Counted from the stretch's first letter, positions 36,033 to 49,400 are shown. The stretch is 64,000 nt of DNA from Epiperipatus broadwayi (GCA_028023455.1 JAQFVV010006255.1:4572501-4636500); one strand, 5' to 3'. Numbers and translations: made by a program. Notes: generated by a model from the sequence alone, not told the origin.

Positions 36033-38984
36033 ATTGGGATTTTTTTCTTTTAATGAACCTAATAATAGATTTATTATATCCACATCACATTCCTTAAAAA
36101 AAAATTCCATGCATTAGTTACATAATAACCTTGAAAATTCAAACTGGCAATGTTTGCCAGCTTTTGAAATTAGCATGAAACAGCTACTTCTAAAAAATAA
36201 ACTCAAATTCTCTCCCAGTATGATTTTAATTGGGGTTATTTTTTAATCCAATTGTCATTTTAACTAACCTATGATCTTTCCAACAATGTGAGGATAAAAG
36301 TGAATATGTAATATTAATTCCTACTTATTTCATCGACAAAACTATAAAAATTAAAAAACTTACAAAAATATATTTCTATACATTTAAATACAATACATTC
36401 TACCATCTTCTATTTCACAAATAGTTTTGACAGATCCTCAGACTTCTTCCGAGATTAAAACAATAATACTAATACAAATATTAAAATGTAGTAATCTTAA
36501 CTACAACACTTGATATTAAAAATACTATCATAAACTATATATAAATTTCTTAAACAAGCAATATATCAGATACTATAAATTAGACAAATTTTGTCCCATC
36601 ATTTTAGACTATCTTCTCTAGTTCATTATAAATTTGTATGAAGGCAACTCCAATGCAGTATATCAAGTTTCAGAATAATTCATTACTGGATTCTTCAGTA
36701 GAATTAATAATAATTATATTATACAGTACTTATTCCCAGTCTGTTAAACTTATCCCTTCATTGTTTCTCTTAATTCTGAAATCTTTGCATAGCACTCATG
36801 ATCACACATATTTGCATACAAAAAAGATTATAGTTGAATACTTCAAGTGTGATTAAAGATAGGAAATACTGTCTTACAAAAATATATTTCTGTATAAAAA
36901 TACCAATGATGATTTAGAAAATCAATGCATGAGAAACTTAAAATGTTCAGATTTTATACCAACTAAAGACAAATTAGATTTTAAAAATGGAAATAAAATA
37001 TAAGAAAGGATACCAAAAAAAAAAATTATAAAAGACTGTATCTTAAACATTACCCAGTCAAGACTATATTATTCTTTAAAGTATCAGGAAATAGTTTCAT
37101 CAAAAACTTATTATTATCTATTTGCAGTTTATCCTCACACTTGAAATCTACTATTATCCATGGATCCTGTCAATAGTCAGGGTTCAACATCTAATAAATA
37201 TATGGTATATTCTAATAATCTTGCCTAAATTAATTTTAATAAATGATAAATAATTAATTTTTCTAATATACTAAGAATATAATAAATAATGAAAATATAT
37301 TTCCTACTTTTTATAGTGCAAAACTTTAAATATATTTTGAATACTATAATGCATGCAAGCAATTATGTCTCTTATAAAAAAAAAATATTTCTCTGCAACA
37401 AACATCCAGCTTTATTGGTTATCCTAGAACCCAAAATACTCAAGATATATAATATAACTGAAGTAATATCTTCTGTTATAACTAACATACAGTGATACAA
37501 TTTATTTTTGAAATGTAAAATTGTTACTTTGTATTAATATAATTCACAATCATGTTTAAATATAATAATGTAATATTAAACATGTAATGTAAACCAGAGA
37601 AGTCTTATGCTTACTACTTTGATTTAAATTCAGATCAGGAAAAGTTTCAATTTGTAATAGAAGCTTATCTGCTTCAGAGTCAATAAAATAAAAATAAAAA
37701 ATGTATTTAAATTCCTAAATTCTAGCAAGGATAATGTTTTCTCTGTATTGTTATTTAACAACTGAAAGTGCTACAAATAATTTCTTGACTCACTTTGTCC
37801 ATTATAATACTGTGCAGTAATGTAATGATCTAATCACTTCATATGTATGATATATATGATTAACTAAGAAAACCATGTTAGTTTAAGAAAATGAACTAAC
37901 AAAGGTTTGATGTCATATATATACAGGCAAAAACTTGATCCCATCTACAATTGTGGCTTGAAAGGAACAATGTCCACTAGTAGTGAATACCCTTGTAAAT
38001 CAACTTTATAAATAGCATAAGAAACAATTTCATGTCAATTTTAACTATCTAGAAATATCCAGCAATGAAGCATATGATCAGATTCCATAAATCAGCAAAC
38101 AAAATTCCCACCAGAGGGTAGCAATCAAGAACCAACCCAACGTTTTGCATAACACCAGTCATAACCTAAAAAAATTTTTTTTTAGCAAAGTAAAAAATGA
38201 AGCAAAAAATAAAATAAAATAGAAAACTAATAAAGCATGTATTATAGAGATATACATGATTTATTTCAACATAGGAGGGGGGGTGAGCTAGTACTGTTTG
38301 CTTTTTAAAAATGAAATTATTTGCATTCAGTGATCAGGAAATAGCTATCATTAGATAATATATATATATATAAACAAACAAACCAATAGAAATAATAGAT
38401 GAATCAATATATTTTCTTCAATGGTCTGGTTTTTTTTTGTTCTTACAGAATAAACAAACTGTCTCTTAGATTTCTAACTGTAGATATAGCTGTTTAAAAA
38501 CGTAAAAAATAATATGCAGGTTAGAAAGAAATATTTTTATTTTTATTTTCTGGAGCTATGTATGTGTTGGGAATTTATGATTGTTATGTGAGGTTATCTG
38601 TCATTCATGTATGCTATCATTATATAACAAAATTCTTAAAACAATTCAAATTTTCCTTCATTATAGGTAACAATTAATTGGCATGAAAAGATTTCATTAT
38701 TATTACTGCTCATTTATCTTCTTCCTTTTTGGTATCTGGTATTTTTTTTCTTAATAATCATCTTCCAAATTAATCCTAATAATTTCTTATCAATAAGAAC
38801 TATCTGATTAATAAGAGTTATAGCCTTTCAATCTACTGCTAAATTAATATTTAAAGCATTTTGGGTAGATTAAAACTATGACTTTTATATTCATGATGTT
38901 TATAATATAAATTCTATTTTTCCCTATACCAGTAATTTCACAATACTATTTTAAAAATCTACTCTAAAATGTTTTATTTACTAT
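36033..38984. other. AT-rich DNA, nothing recognised
   Basis: A TA run near 38357 and a G run near 38276 are the only simple repeats. A slightly GC-richer patch at 38085-38165 gives no frame. Short open frames at 36638 and 37289 look accidental. Confidence 0.5.
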
Positions 38985-39125
38985 GGTAGCTTCATTCTTT
39001 TTTTTTCATATGCCATAGCATCGGCCGCGACGCGAACCCACAATCGTCTGCAACCAACGACTTGCTTGCACGGCGGCTGCGATGACCTCTCGGCTAACAA
39101 CGCTTGACAGGTAGCTTCATTCTTT
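38985..39125 (-). mobile_element. Short tRNA-type SINE (S1), copy 1, with 16-bp TSD
   Basis: The perfect direct repeat GGTAGCTTCATTCTTT at 38985-39000 and 39110-39125 flanks a strikingly GC-rich 109-bp insert. On the minus strand the insert starts TGTCAAGCGTTGTTAGCC. It has a perfect A box TAGCCGAGAGG, a TCGT/ACGA variable-arm-like hairpin and a B-box-like GGGTTCGCGTC, and ends GGCCGATGC, ATATG and an A tail that runs into the TSD. The head suggests a class II tRNA with a long variable arm. Only head plus tail, no body. Hallmarks of LINE-mediated retroposition. Confidence 0.85.
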
Positions 39126-39254
39126 ATATATTTTTTTGTTAGTACTGCAATCAGTACAATTTAGAAGTATTCTTGTTTGTAGGCAGTTGGAGTTAAAAAA
39201 CAATTAGCTCAATCCTTTAGATTTCAAACACTAGATTTTTAAATATTTATTATA

Positions 39255-40571
39255 CCGGACAAAAGCTTTAGACTCGCATAAACTGACCGCCAGGGCGCCA
39301 CTAGTCCGAAATTTGGAACTAGACATTTATTTTTAAGGGGTTACAGGATATGCGAATCGAATGCGCCGGACTAGCTCAATCAAGCAAATGAGATCTATGT
39401 TTTGTTCAGTGAGTTGGAAAGGTAGCAACAGAAAACAAAATCAACTAAGTAAATGAATAAATAAATAATTTTATTAAAAGTATGATTAAATAAACATAAA
39501 TCTAAATAATAATCTTTAAAGCACATTTAAAATATGTACTACACGTACTTTCGTCAAAATTGAACTAAAATATTTATATGGCTTTGAGAGCGATTTCCTG
39601 TGCGTGAAAGAGTGCAAAATACTGGCAGTAGCAGAAGTATTAGTAAGTATACAGTGATCTCACGTCAGACAAGGGAGGTTAGCTTCCTGCTTATAACCCA
39701 TCGTTAGGAAAAGAGATTTATGTCGAAACAGAAGAAATGCGAAGGCAGCTTCCAAAACATTAATAATAATAAAAAGGGTGTTGAAAGTTATTACTTTCAA
39801 TCGATTGAATTGGAAGCTTGAAGAAATAAAACTAAGAACTTATATTTCTTAGTAGTGTATTATAAATAAAGTTTCACGACATAAGTAGAACTAATAATAA
39901 AATGGGTCACGAGCCAGAAGTCAAATAAAATAGTCTGTAATATCCAGACTGCTTTCTATAATAAAAGGAATGTGAGATTAAAATAAACTACTATCTTACT
40001 TACTAAGACTTAAATAGGACAGACAGTAATAGGTTTGAAACTAGCACTCGTTAAAAAAAGAAAGAAAAAAAATCAAGCACACAGAAATCGAATTATATAA
40101 GATGTAACTTAAAAAAAAAAAAATTTATATTTAAAAAGGGAACAAATCTAAGATAACATTATTTAAATTGCAAAAATGTAAGGTACCTTAATAATTTATT
40201 TCAATGCTAGTGCACTAGACTTCTTAGGTTAGTCCGTTGCTCTGGATTCACTGACGGTAGGCTTGGGCGAGCTGGTTAGTGGTTTCTTTGGTGCCGGTTC
40301 TTATGGCATTGTAGGCAGTTAATGGAGACACAAGACATCCGAACCTGTCCTGACGAGAAGCTTAGCACATCATGATAAAGAAAATATTCTTGCTGTAGGT
40401 TTAATGTTCATTCTAGGTAGAATAATTACTGGATCAGCTTTCAGAATATGCAGGAATCGTTCTTTCCAAGTATTTTGGGCAGGAATCGTGCAATTCTCCT
40501 GTCAGAGTTGGTGTCTGTCTCTTTGCGCTGGTGCAAGTATTCTAGCTCATGTAAGTATTGAAAGCTAGTCA
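39255..40571. other. GC-richer island of unknown origin
   Basis: Base composition changes sharply near 39255 (CCGGACAAAAGC) and returns to AT-rich after about 40570. Words such as CAGGGCGCCACTAGTCCG and GAATGCGCCGGACTAGCTC form inverted pairs (GGACTAG/CTAGTCC) near the left edge. I found no LTRs, TIRs or target duplication. It may be part of a host gene, an LTR element fragment or an unknown transposon. Confidence 0.5.
40233..40568 (+). pseudogene. Open coding-like frame with one stop, unidentified
   Basis: One frame stays open for 112 codons except for TAA at 40320-40322. It begins SVALDSLTVGLGELVSGFFG and AGSYGIVGS, then after the stop has KENILAVGLMFILGRIITG and FQVFWAGIVQFSC. The Gly-rich hydrophobic segments look like membrane helices. 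It is preceded by TTCTTAGGTTAG and a perfect donor-like GTAAGT lies at 40551, so exon remnants are possible. The opposite strand also has short protein-like pieces (AYNAIRTGTKETTNQLAQAY), so direction is not secure. I do not recognise the family. Confidence 0.3.
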
Positions 40572-42479
40572 AAGATAATCCAATGGCCTGATTCAGCCTG
40601 TTATAGCTGAATCATATCTCTAAACCAATTACCCAACTTTTTTTTTTTTAATTAAAATTTAAAAATTCTCTATCTAGATAACAATAGTTATCTAATTAAC
40701 AAAATAAATTGCCCTTTACAGATCTAGGAATTACCTAATGAAAAATTCTTTTCTTTTTGTTTTCTTTCTTTTTAATTAGCCTTATCAATCTAAATCCCCA
40801 AATCTGAAAAGCAATTTATTTGTACACTTTACTTTTACATAAATTTAACAAAAAAAATAATCTTAGTTTTTTTTTTTTTTTTCAAAATTAAAATTAAAAA
40901 CCAAATATAACTGTGGTATTAAAATATAATTCCCACGCACATACATATATATTTGTACAAGCATTAAAAAAAAACTTTTAATCAAGTTTTACAAACGAAA
41001 TCTCTTATATAAAATTTTATTTTATTTTCTTCACCCCTATAAAACTATAATTTTTGTAATGGTGTCTTAAACATCCATTACATTATATTCACATAATTGA
41101 ATATAATTACATGCAAATAGAATTAAAAAAGAATGAACACAATCATTAATGACAATAAATTGAAATACAATGTCTTAAATGAAAATGACAATACACAGAC
41201 ATACTAATTCCCATACTTCACAAACTTTATTTATTTATCCATCCAAATTACAGCTACTGGAATTCCTCCTTTCTGAAAGCACTGCATTAACTACTATTTT
41301 AATATAGACTTTATTAATAATAAATTATCTACAAGTACTAATATATATACAGGAGAAAAAAAGACTGCATGATATAGCTTATAAAATATAATCTTACGAC
41401 TATTGTTGAGGGCAGATGAAAATGATTCTATTTTATGTAGATGAATGTATAATGTATATGTTTTATATAATTCCAAAGTAATGTACAACTATTAAAAATA
41501 TTGTTATGCCAAATTTTGCTCATAGTACTTCTAGATAATTACTTTAGAGTATATAAATATGTATTAAACCACTCTTTTTTTAAGATCATTATATTTTTTG
41601 TTATCAAAAATTATAGAGCAGCAAGTAAGCCACATGGTTCCAACACTACGAATAATTACTATGGTTTTAACTGCTTAAACATTTAAATTACATTAATCTG
41701 GATTGTTAACTGTGGATCCAAACTACTACTACACATATGCTTATATTAAGTTCAAACAGTAATTTTCTGTCACTACTTAAAACTTTGCCTGTGCTTTCAT
41801 TATTCTAATCTAGCATAATTTAGCTGCAATTATATATATATAAATTTTATTTAAATTATTACATGGAATAAATTTCCATTATATTTCAATGTTTATGTAC
41901 ACATATATCTATAATTCTAACTTTATATATTTTTTCTATTAATATGTGTAATATATCTTCTTAAAATTATTGGATTTATTGTGATTAATGATAGCTTGTA
42001 TTTTAAACATGGTATGGCTACTTTAGTTTCAAATTATCTTCTATAGCAAATAATTTCTATAGAAGATAGCTAATATGAAACTGCAATCACTATTGTTTAA
42101 ATAATTTTTATGTACCCAATATTTGCAAAAAACCCAATACAAATTGACCCTACTTATCACTTCTAAAGCTTCCTACATCTTCTGTATTTATAGATTCAAC
42201 TCTCATATCAGTCTTTTGGGGTTATATAAATAAGGATCAAGAAGGCTGGAAACTTATAGAATGAATGGACATACTGTATGATGCCAAACAAAAAGAAACA
42301 TTTCATTCAGGCAAATGGGAAACAGAAATACCTCCTGCTTTATGTTGTTTTGACAAAAAATAATTCACTATTAATTGGTGAACTATCAATACATCATTTT
42401 TATCATACAACATGTAAACCAAATCTAATCACTTTTTGGAATCTGCATTCCTATAGGTAAAAACTATTCTGTTCTGAGA
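40572..42479. other. AT-rich DNA, one hairpin
   Basis: No gene. Apart from the hairpin at 42025-42082 I see only homopolymers and short TA runs. Open frames at 41294, 41501 and 42278 are short and unassignable. Confidence 0.5.
42025..42082. repeat. Small hairpin, arms about 22-26 bp
   Basis: AGTTTCAAATTATCTTCTATAG is followed after ten bases by CTATAGAAGATAGCTAATATG and AAACT, which pair with few gaps. It is too short to classify; it could be a MITE remnant or a simple inverted duplication. Confidence 0.6.
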
Positions 42480-44300
42480 TGGAATTTAAGAAATGCTACC
42501 TGGAATTGATATACTTGATATCTTGAACAAATAGGATTTCCCTCCTACTAAATTAATTTTATCAAACTCTTAATAATATCTTTCAGGGAATTCATCTTTC
42601 ATGGATATCATTACCAAACTTCCAAACCAATAATGATAGAATGAGAGGAAAATTCATTGCAGCATAATTGCAAACATCTCTTTCATAATGTTCCTATAAT
42701 TGCCATCTGATAAAACATATAGATATTGGTGAACTTGAACTTGCTCATTGATTGTATTAAATATGAAAGAGCCCCAGAAGCAGATAACATACTTCTAGAA
42801 TTTCTAAAAAGTCTGGATTCTAAAATCAAAGCATGCTTGTCAGAATTATTCAATAACATTATACAAATGTGATGTATTCCTACAAACGTTTTGAAATCAT
42901 CATATTAACAAAAATTGGCCAATAATTAAGAGTCTGTTTCCTATAGAATGGGCTGTCTTTAAGCCAGGAACAAGCTGCTATGAGAAAGATTAATTTTTAA
43001 CAACAGTCACTGAAAAACCTTTTAAAATAAATTAAAAACTGATGCTACCTTTAATGAAAAAACCTTAATTTATGAGACTGATTAAAAAAAAGTTATTCTT
43101 CTAAAAGTTTCTAAAATTCTCAAATACAGGAAAATCATTAATTTATTTGCCAATATTATTCAATAAAAAATTCATATTACACCAAATGATTACTGTTATG
43201 GGTACAAAATTTTACGACACTGACTACCATACAGTTTAGTTCTCTCACTTACTTCATTTAATATATTTATCAATAATCTTCCAGATAAAAATACAGGAAA
43301 TTCATCTAAGCTGATGATATTCCTTTGATTTCTCAAAAGATATTCTTTCCTGAAATAGAAAAGTCTCTCAATAAAAACATGAAAAAAAATTGGAAATATT
43401 TTTCAAAGATGAGGTCTTATTTTTATAAGCAAATAAAAACAGTATTTTGAATTTTTCATCTAAACAAATCATCTCATAACATAAATATCTAACCTTTTAT
43501 AATACTGATCTGAAATATAATCTTATCTATTTAGGAATAATATAAGATCATAACCTAACTTATTTTCTTCATTTATCTAAAGTTAAATGAAAATTAATTT
43601 TTTGGAAAAACTTCCTTGAAAACTTGTCTAGCACTATTTAGTGTTGCAATTCAAATACTTTATGGTCAGCTTCCTTAGTGTTAGAAATTGTATGGTGAAT
43701 ATTGTACCCACATTTGGAAAAAGTTTTCATATTAAAATTCTGTATACTTTATTAAATATTACATGAGAAATATTACTGACACACTTTAGTCTATTCCTTT
43801 GTGGTAACTTCCTGTTCTTTTACATTTTCCTCCATTATCCCCTCATAAAAGATATATAAAGTACTGTGAATCAGATAGGACTGTTAATAACTTAAGATAT
43901 AGTTTCACTTTTAAGAGTCAACTCATAAAAATCCTATTTTTGGATGTTCAACCAATAATCTACAATTGAAAAATTTTGGCATAGAAAATGGAATTTTTAT
44001 GAAATTCCAAATAAATTAACTTGTCCAAATCTAACAATAAAGGTGGCTATATTTCATCTTTCTAGATGAAATTGTAGTCATATTAACAGACTCAGAGCAA
44101 CCCATGCCCACTGTGCTCAAATGCTTCATAAATTAAATTTATCAGGCACTGAGCAATGTGGGCAAACACAAACTATGAACTACATAGTTAATGAATGTCA
44201 AATTTATGGCTATAGTACCAGGATTAAGAAAATAAAGCTATCAGTGAATCTATCTCCTTAGTGAAATCTCTACAAGTTCCTTTACATTTTATTAATAGTT
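42480..44300 (+). pseudogene. Jockey-like LINE reverse transcriptase relic, copy 2
   Basis: Motif order fits a Jockey-clade ORF2: ERAPEADNILLEFLKSL, KIKACLSELFNNIIQ, AVFKPGTSCYEK (the AGFRPG-SCYEQ region), FNIFINNLPDKNT, then ADDIPLISQK at 43310 (both catalytic Asp kept) and FPEIEKSLNKNMKK. Near 44050-44220 RATHAHCAQMLHKL and TEQCGQTQTMNYIVNEC match the C-terminal Cys/His tail. Frameshifts and stops are dense. It aligns with the relic at 9401-10200, so both are copies of one family. Confidence 0.7.
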
Positions 44301-44649
44301 AAGCTATCTCAAAAATCCATGTGCTAAATAAATAAATAATATAATATACTGCTTTTTTATTTTTGCACATTTTATTATTTATCATATATAAAATATTATA
44401 AATAATCCACAAAATTTCTTAATCCATCATTTTCTTTAGAAATTGTATTATTTTCATATGTAAGGGGTCAAAATGATTTACAGTCAACATGGGTATGACA
44501 ACAATATTGGCAAACAAGAGCTTTGAACATGTTAGCATCAGATTTTCAAAGATGTGGATGCTGAAAAAATGGAGAATGGAAAAGATTGAAGCCTGTCCAT
44601 TAAAGTTTGAAGATTTGCTTCTTAATATAAACCAAGCTCTGATCATATA
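44301..44649. other. Spacer after the Jockey-like relic
   Basis: AT-rich up to 44400, then a more balanced stretch (44440-44640) with a 75-codon minus-strand frame that I cannot assign. It may still be part of the LINE 3-prime region. Confidence 0.4.
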
Positions 44650-44775
44650 TGTATGTGGGAGATAATGATCTAAACCAAATAATGAGTGCTGGTGTAGTCA
44701 TGTGTATTGGCTGTATAAGATGGAGTGGTAAACTTAAGGGAGCTTGAAAGTCTGGGTTCAAATCCCTTCTAATTA
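44650..44775 (+). repeat. Family A repeat, right half
   Basis: Contains AATGAGTGCTGGT, GTCATGTGTATTGGCTG, TATAAGATGGAGTGG and the terminal block AGGGAGCTTGAAAGTC plus TGGGTTCAAATCCC, a good match to a tRNA T-arm and B box. The GATC...TTTCAC middle part is deleted and the left inverted half is absent. Confidence 0.75.
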
Positions 44776-45501
44776 AATAAATAAATTACTATTTTTCTTA
44801 TATTTTGTCCACTTACATATGATCATTTATCAAAATAACTTAAAACATTTTCTATTCCTTACAACTTATATGAACAATATAAAAATGATTAAAATCATTG
44901 GAAAAATAAAATATTTATTAATACATGTGATTTCAGTAAATATAAAACAAGATTTAAAAAGGAAAAAATGGATTAGAAAATTTTATTTATAAAAAAAACT
45001 GCAATAAATTTTGAAAGAGAATTGAATTTTGGAATTTGGATTTAAATTTTTTTAAAAGAACTTACATATATATGTTAGGGACTCTACCAAACAAAGTATA
45101 ACAATCATATAATATACTCATTATTTTCTATTTTAACACAATTTATTTTGGCTTCTCAATTTTTGGGCTATATTATATGTTTTAATTACCTCTTACATCA
45201 TTAAACTGCAAGCAAAAAGTATTAGTGTAAATAAACTTGTTTTAACTTCAGAGAATTGTTATTTGTAATACTTCCTCTAAAGATAAATAAAAAATAAATT
45301 AATGATGATCCATGCAATTTAAATTAAAGACATGTCACATATTTTGTTAAGCATGAATATTGTTTACTTAATTTATATGATTATTTTCATATATTTCCAA
45401 TTCTATATAGTTTATTATTAAAGTCATTTTTTAATAGTTTAAACATGTAATTAGTTTTTAACCTATTCATTTAGTGTAGTGAATGTTTAATATATAAATA
45501 A
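44776..45501. other. AT-rich DNA, nothing recognised
   Basis: No feature supported. Confidence 0.55.
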
Positions 45502-45723
45502 CTAGAGGGATTTGAACTTAAGATTTATTAGTCTAGATTTATCCTCCACTCTATCTCAAACAATCAACAATCTGACTCAACTTATGAGTGCCGGTTTTGC
45601 ATAAAATAAGTATATTGGGGATCATCTATCTATTTTGCATGTATGTGGTCATGTGTGTTGGTTGTTTGAGATGGAATGGAGAACAAATATAGAATGATAA
45701 ATCCTAAGTTCAAATCCCTCTAG
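45502..45723 (+). mobile_element. Family A foldback element
   Basis: The left arm (45502-45563, CTAGAGGGATTTGAAC to CTATCTCAAACAA) is the reverse complement of the right arm (45662-45723, TTGTTTGAGATGGAATGG to GTTCAAATCCCTCTAG). Between them lies the family core (ATGAGTGCCGGTTTTGC, ATTGGGGATCATC, TGTGGTCATGTGTGTTGG). Both termini carry the GTTCAAATCC B-box-like motif pointing outward. At about 222 bp it is the neatest short member of the family. Confidence 0.85.
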
Positions 45724-46049
45724 TTAGGTAATTAGTTTTTATAAGTAAACTAAAAAAAGACTGTTGAAATATAAAGTTGTATTTGGATAGAATCAACCCT
45801 GTATTTCTCAAAATGGTGATAAATGTCATTACTGAATATCACTTGACTTCAATTATTGATTCAATATACTAAAAATGTGATATAAACTGCTTCCTGTTAG
45901 ACAATTTCAAAAGTTTCCGTGGAACAATTATAAACTAAACTCATTGCATACTCTCTAGTAGACTTCAGGTTTTGATGTGATAAAAAAGATGTAATATAAA
46001 TTAGCTTCTTTGATGAAGTCAGAAGTTTCTCTCAAACTTCTACATATGA
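45724..46049. other. AT-rich DNA, nothing recognised
   Basis: No feature supported. Confidence 0.5.
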
Positions 46050-46480
46050 CAGTAAACTCATTTTTTATTCCATGCTACAACTCATTCTCCTAATTCCAAA
46101 TCAGTTCTTTTTCTTCTCCTATATCATTCAAATAAAGGTTTCTTTATTAATTCCTCTATCCTAACTTCATACTCATCGTTATTGCCAAAAATATCTTAAA
46201 AATAATAATATATATATATATTTCCTTTTCATGCTTTTCTTACTTTCCAAAACAATTTGTCCTGATCATCTTACAAAATTCCTCACTCCAAAAATAAATG
46301 TTCAACATTCTTCTTCCACCCATATTGTAGTCCACATTGTTCTTTACAGTCTAAATTCTTATTATTTTTTGGCTTTTTTTTCTTGTCACTTAAATTCCTG
46401 TCTTTACATAAATAAAATAAAAAGCCTCAGAATAGTCAAACATCCTTTCATATTTTAAATATTTTTATTCTTAAATAACT
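46050..46480 (-). pseudogene. L1/Tx1-like LINE, ORF2 C-terminal fragment
   Basis: On the minus strand the frame reads LRLFYFIYVKTGI, then DCKEQCGLQYGWKKNVEHL and FLE, the CxxC...EHLFLEC-type motif that ends L1/Tx1 ORF2 proteins. The complete LINE at 30 kb has the equivalent CSICMNGDETLEHLFSQC. Downstream residues are broken by stops. The 75-codon plus-strand frame here is only the antisense shadow. Confidence 0.55.
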
Positions 46481-49400
46481 GCAAACTATTTTTATTGGTA
46501 TTTATTTTCACCCTACTCTATTTCTTTTTATCTAATTAAATTATATATTAATTTTTCTCAACCCTCACAATTATATATCATTGTATTATTTTGCATATTA
46601 AAAAATAAATAACAACCATAAAAGACAATATAGTGACAAATATATTATTTAATATATAAAAACATTTTTGGCATTCTTTTGATATTCTCCTCTGTGTATC
46701 ATATATATTAAGAATGCTAACAGAGCATTGTATAATGACATTTAGATTTTGTTTTCTAAATTGCAAGTTTTGTTTTTTCTATAACTATTATAGACATCAT
46801 ATAGAAATTGGCAAAATATAATAATATTATTAGGCACCAACAACTATTTTGACAAGTTAAAACTAATAATGTTTTTTCTCTTCTAATAGTTTAATTGTAA
46901 AAGTAATTAGTTTTTTGCATACTTTTAGATGTAAATATTGATAATTTAATAAGTTTTTTCATATTTTTGGATAAATTTCAGCTATGATGTAACCAAGCAA
47001 ACTACCAATTAAAAACTGACACTGCAAACTAAAATCACAACATCTGTTACTAGTATTTGTCTGGTCTATTTTTAAACAAAAATAATAAAAAAATTTACTT
47101 TATTAACCTAGATTTTATAAGAATTGTTGAACTATCATTAATATTTTGTATATGTAAAAAATAATAACACAACTTCCTAAATATTTATACAAATAAACAA
47201 GCTTCTCCTGTAAAGATATATAAGAATTAAAATATTTTCACAGACTTTTAAAGATAAGTATTGATGAATTTAACAAGATTTCACAAGTATTTTTAGATAA
47301 ATTTCAAGTATGATAAAAATATCAATTTTGCATGTATAAAGTATTTAAGTTCAGTTTGTAACCCTTATAAATCTACAGTAATAAACAAAATGTTTGCCAC
47401 TTTTAGTTCAAAGATGTTTCAGACAAGGCATTAAAGATCTATAATTTAGATAAGATTGTGCTATTATAGAATAATTTACATTTGTAAACAATTTGAGATT
47501 TATTATCTAAATAATAATAAATATAAAAGGAGTTTGAAAGTTAAAAAACTGATTAATATTCATCAACTTTCAAAGGCAGGTTATATTTGCTTGCTTAATG
47601 AAAATTTCCAAAATGTTAATCTTTTTGTCTATATTAATATCTTAGACCAAAGTGAAAAGTGGGAATCTACCTTTTATTTATAGACAGTGCTGTAACAACA
47701 CAAAAAAAATTTATGGTATAAATAAAAGTGCATTGCTTTTATGTAATATATATAGATAAGTAGTTATAATTGAAATAATATAGATAAGTAGATCGAAAGA
47801 TAGTTAGATAGTAAATGATTATGGTATGGACATTGTCTCCCAACAAATGGGTAGAATCAATTACAGAAATTTCCAACTTTCATATATAATAAATAAATTT
47901 TCCTTATTAAAAATTCATAAAATTTTAAATAATATTTACTAAATAAATTATGAATAAAAATTAATAAAACAATAAAATAGTAATGGTCATGTTCAATTCA
48001 TTAGAAAGTAAAAATATCAAAAGGGACCCTTCAATAATGAACTATTTGTTTATTCAGGTAAAATAAATTGAAAAATTATCAAATATGTAGTTGTTTTATT
48101 AATCTCAAATATATGCTGCTACAAAAGTTTAAAAAAATGGTGATAATAAAAAATAAAATTTATTGAAAATTATAAACATGAAAATGAGCAAAAATATTAT
48201 AAACTTAGAATATGCTCCAAATTTATAAAGTCTTGAAAGTTATAGTGACATTTTTTGTGTGTCAAATAATCTGTAATATTTGAAAAACGGTTTTGGTTTT
48301 TAAAAAAACATCTAGAAACTTACTTTCTTTAAACTGACTAAAATTATAATTAGTTTATCTAGGAATATGGTTAATCTGATAAATAGTTTAAAAAAATAAA
48401 TTTGTAGTAGATAATAAAAATGCATAGTGGATAAATCAAAAGTATGCCCTTAGTTAAATACTAAAATTATAAATCAAATAGCAATGAGACATTATTGAGC
48501 AATGATTTTAATGTTTGTTCTATGTGGTAACATAAGTTTGAGAAGGTACTTAATATCTAGTTTCAAACATCAAAGTAAGCCAACATTATAACATTTAGTA
48601 ATTGCCTACTAAATTAAAATAGGCCATTTTTGCAAATTAAATTAGTGGCAAGCCATGTTGCACACTATAATTTAAGAAATACCTACTACAATATAAATTA
48701 TTCCTTTATAATCAATGTAAAAACTGAAGCTTACCTTTTATTAGTAATTTAATTGTCTACAATCTATTTAAGACTGAATTCATTACTTTCAAGTTGCATA
48801 TATTTTTAACTCCAACAAATAAACATATCCACAAAATGTTCTACGTATGTATGGTTAATTTCTATTAGCAGCCTTATTCTAAACATAAATTAAAGTAATA
48901 ATGAATATAATGCAACTTACAGGGAATTCCACTGCCATATGCTCATCAAGCTTATAATATTGCTTCTAAAGATTATTGATAAATCCTTGTTAATGCAGTT
49001 TAAACAATATTATTATAAAGTTAACTTACCATTCATTTACATCTTTTAACAGTTTGTAGATAATGACTAGATCTATAAAAGAGATATCAAGAGAGACCAT
49101 CTTAAAGTTGTTTTGAATACTCCTATCTTTTATAGCATCTACACATATACATGAAAAGTTGATTCTCAGTTCACAGAAACCTTGTTCCTTCTGTAGTCAT
49201 TTTGCAATTATTATATAGTTATTGTAGTAATAGCCCCCACCAAAATTTTAATCATTAATCTAAAAGAAAAACTTAGTACATTTAGATATTTGGAAATATT
49301 CTAGAAACTAATGCAGATGAGGAATATATTTTTAAATATTTGATTCTGTTATATACATTATTTAAATATTTTCTCAATATTTTTAATGTTTACTAAACTA

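Noticed and set aside
39291-39300. TGGCGCCC on the minus strand as a tRNA-Lys primer binding site of an LTR element
   Set aside because: The match stops after eight bases, no CA-ended LTR precedes it and no second LTR was found.
40233-40568. Assignment of the GC-rich island frame to a nucleobase/ascorbate transporter (SLC23-like)
   Set aside because: A few Gly and hydrophobic positions looked similar, but no diagnostic motif could be aligned, so it is left unidentified.
44419-44646. 75-codon minus-strand frame
   Set aside because: No recognisable family and it lies in the probable 3-prime region of a plus-strand LINE relic.
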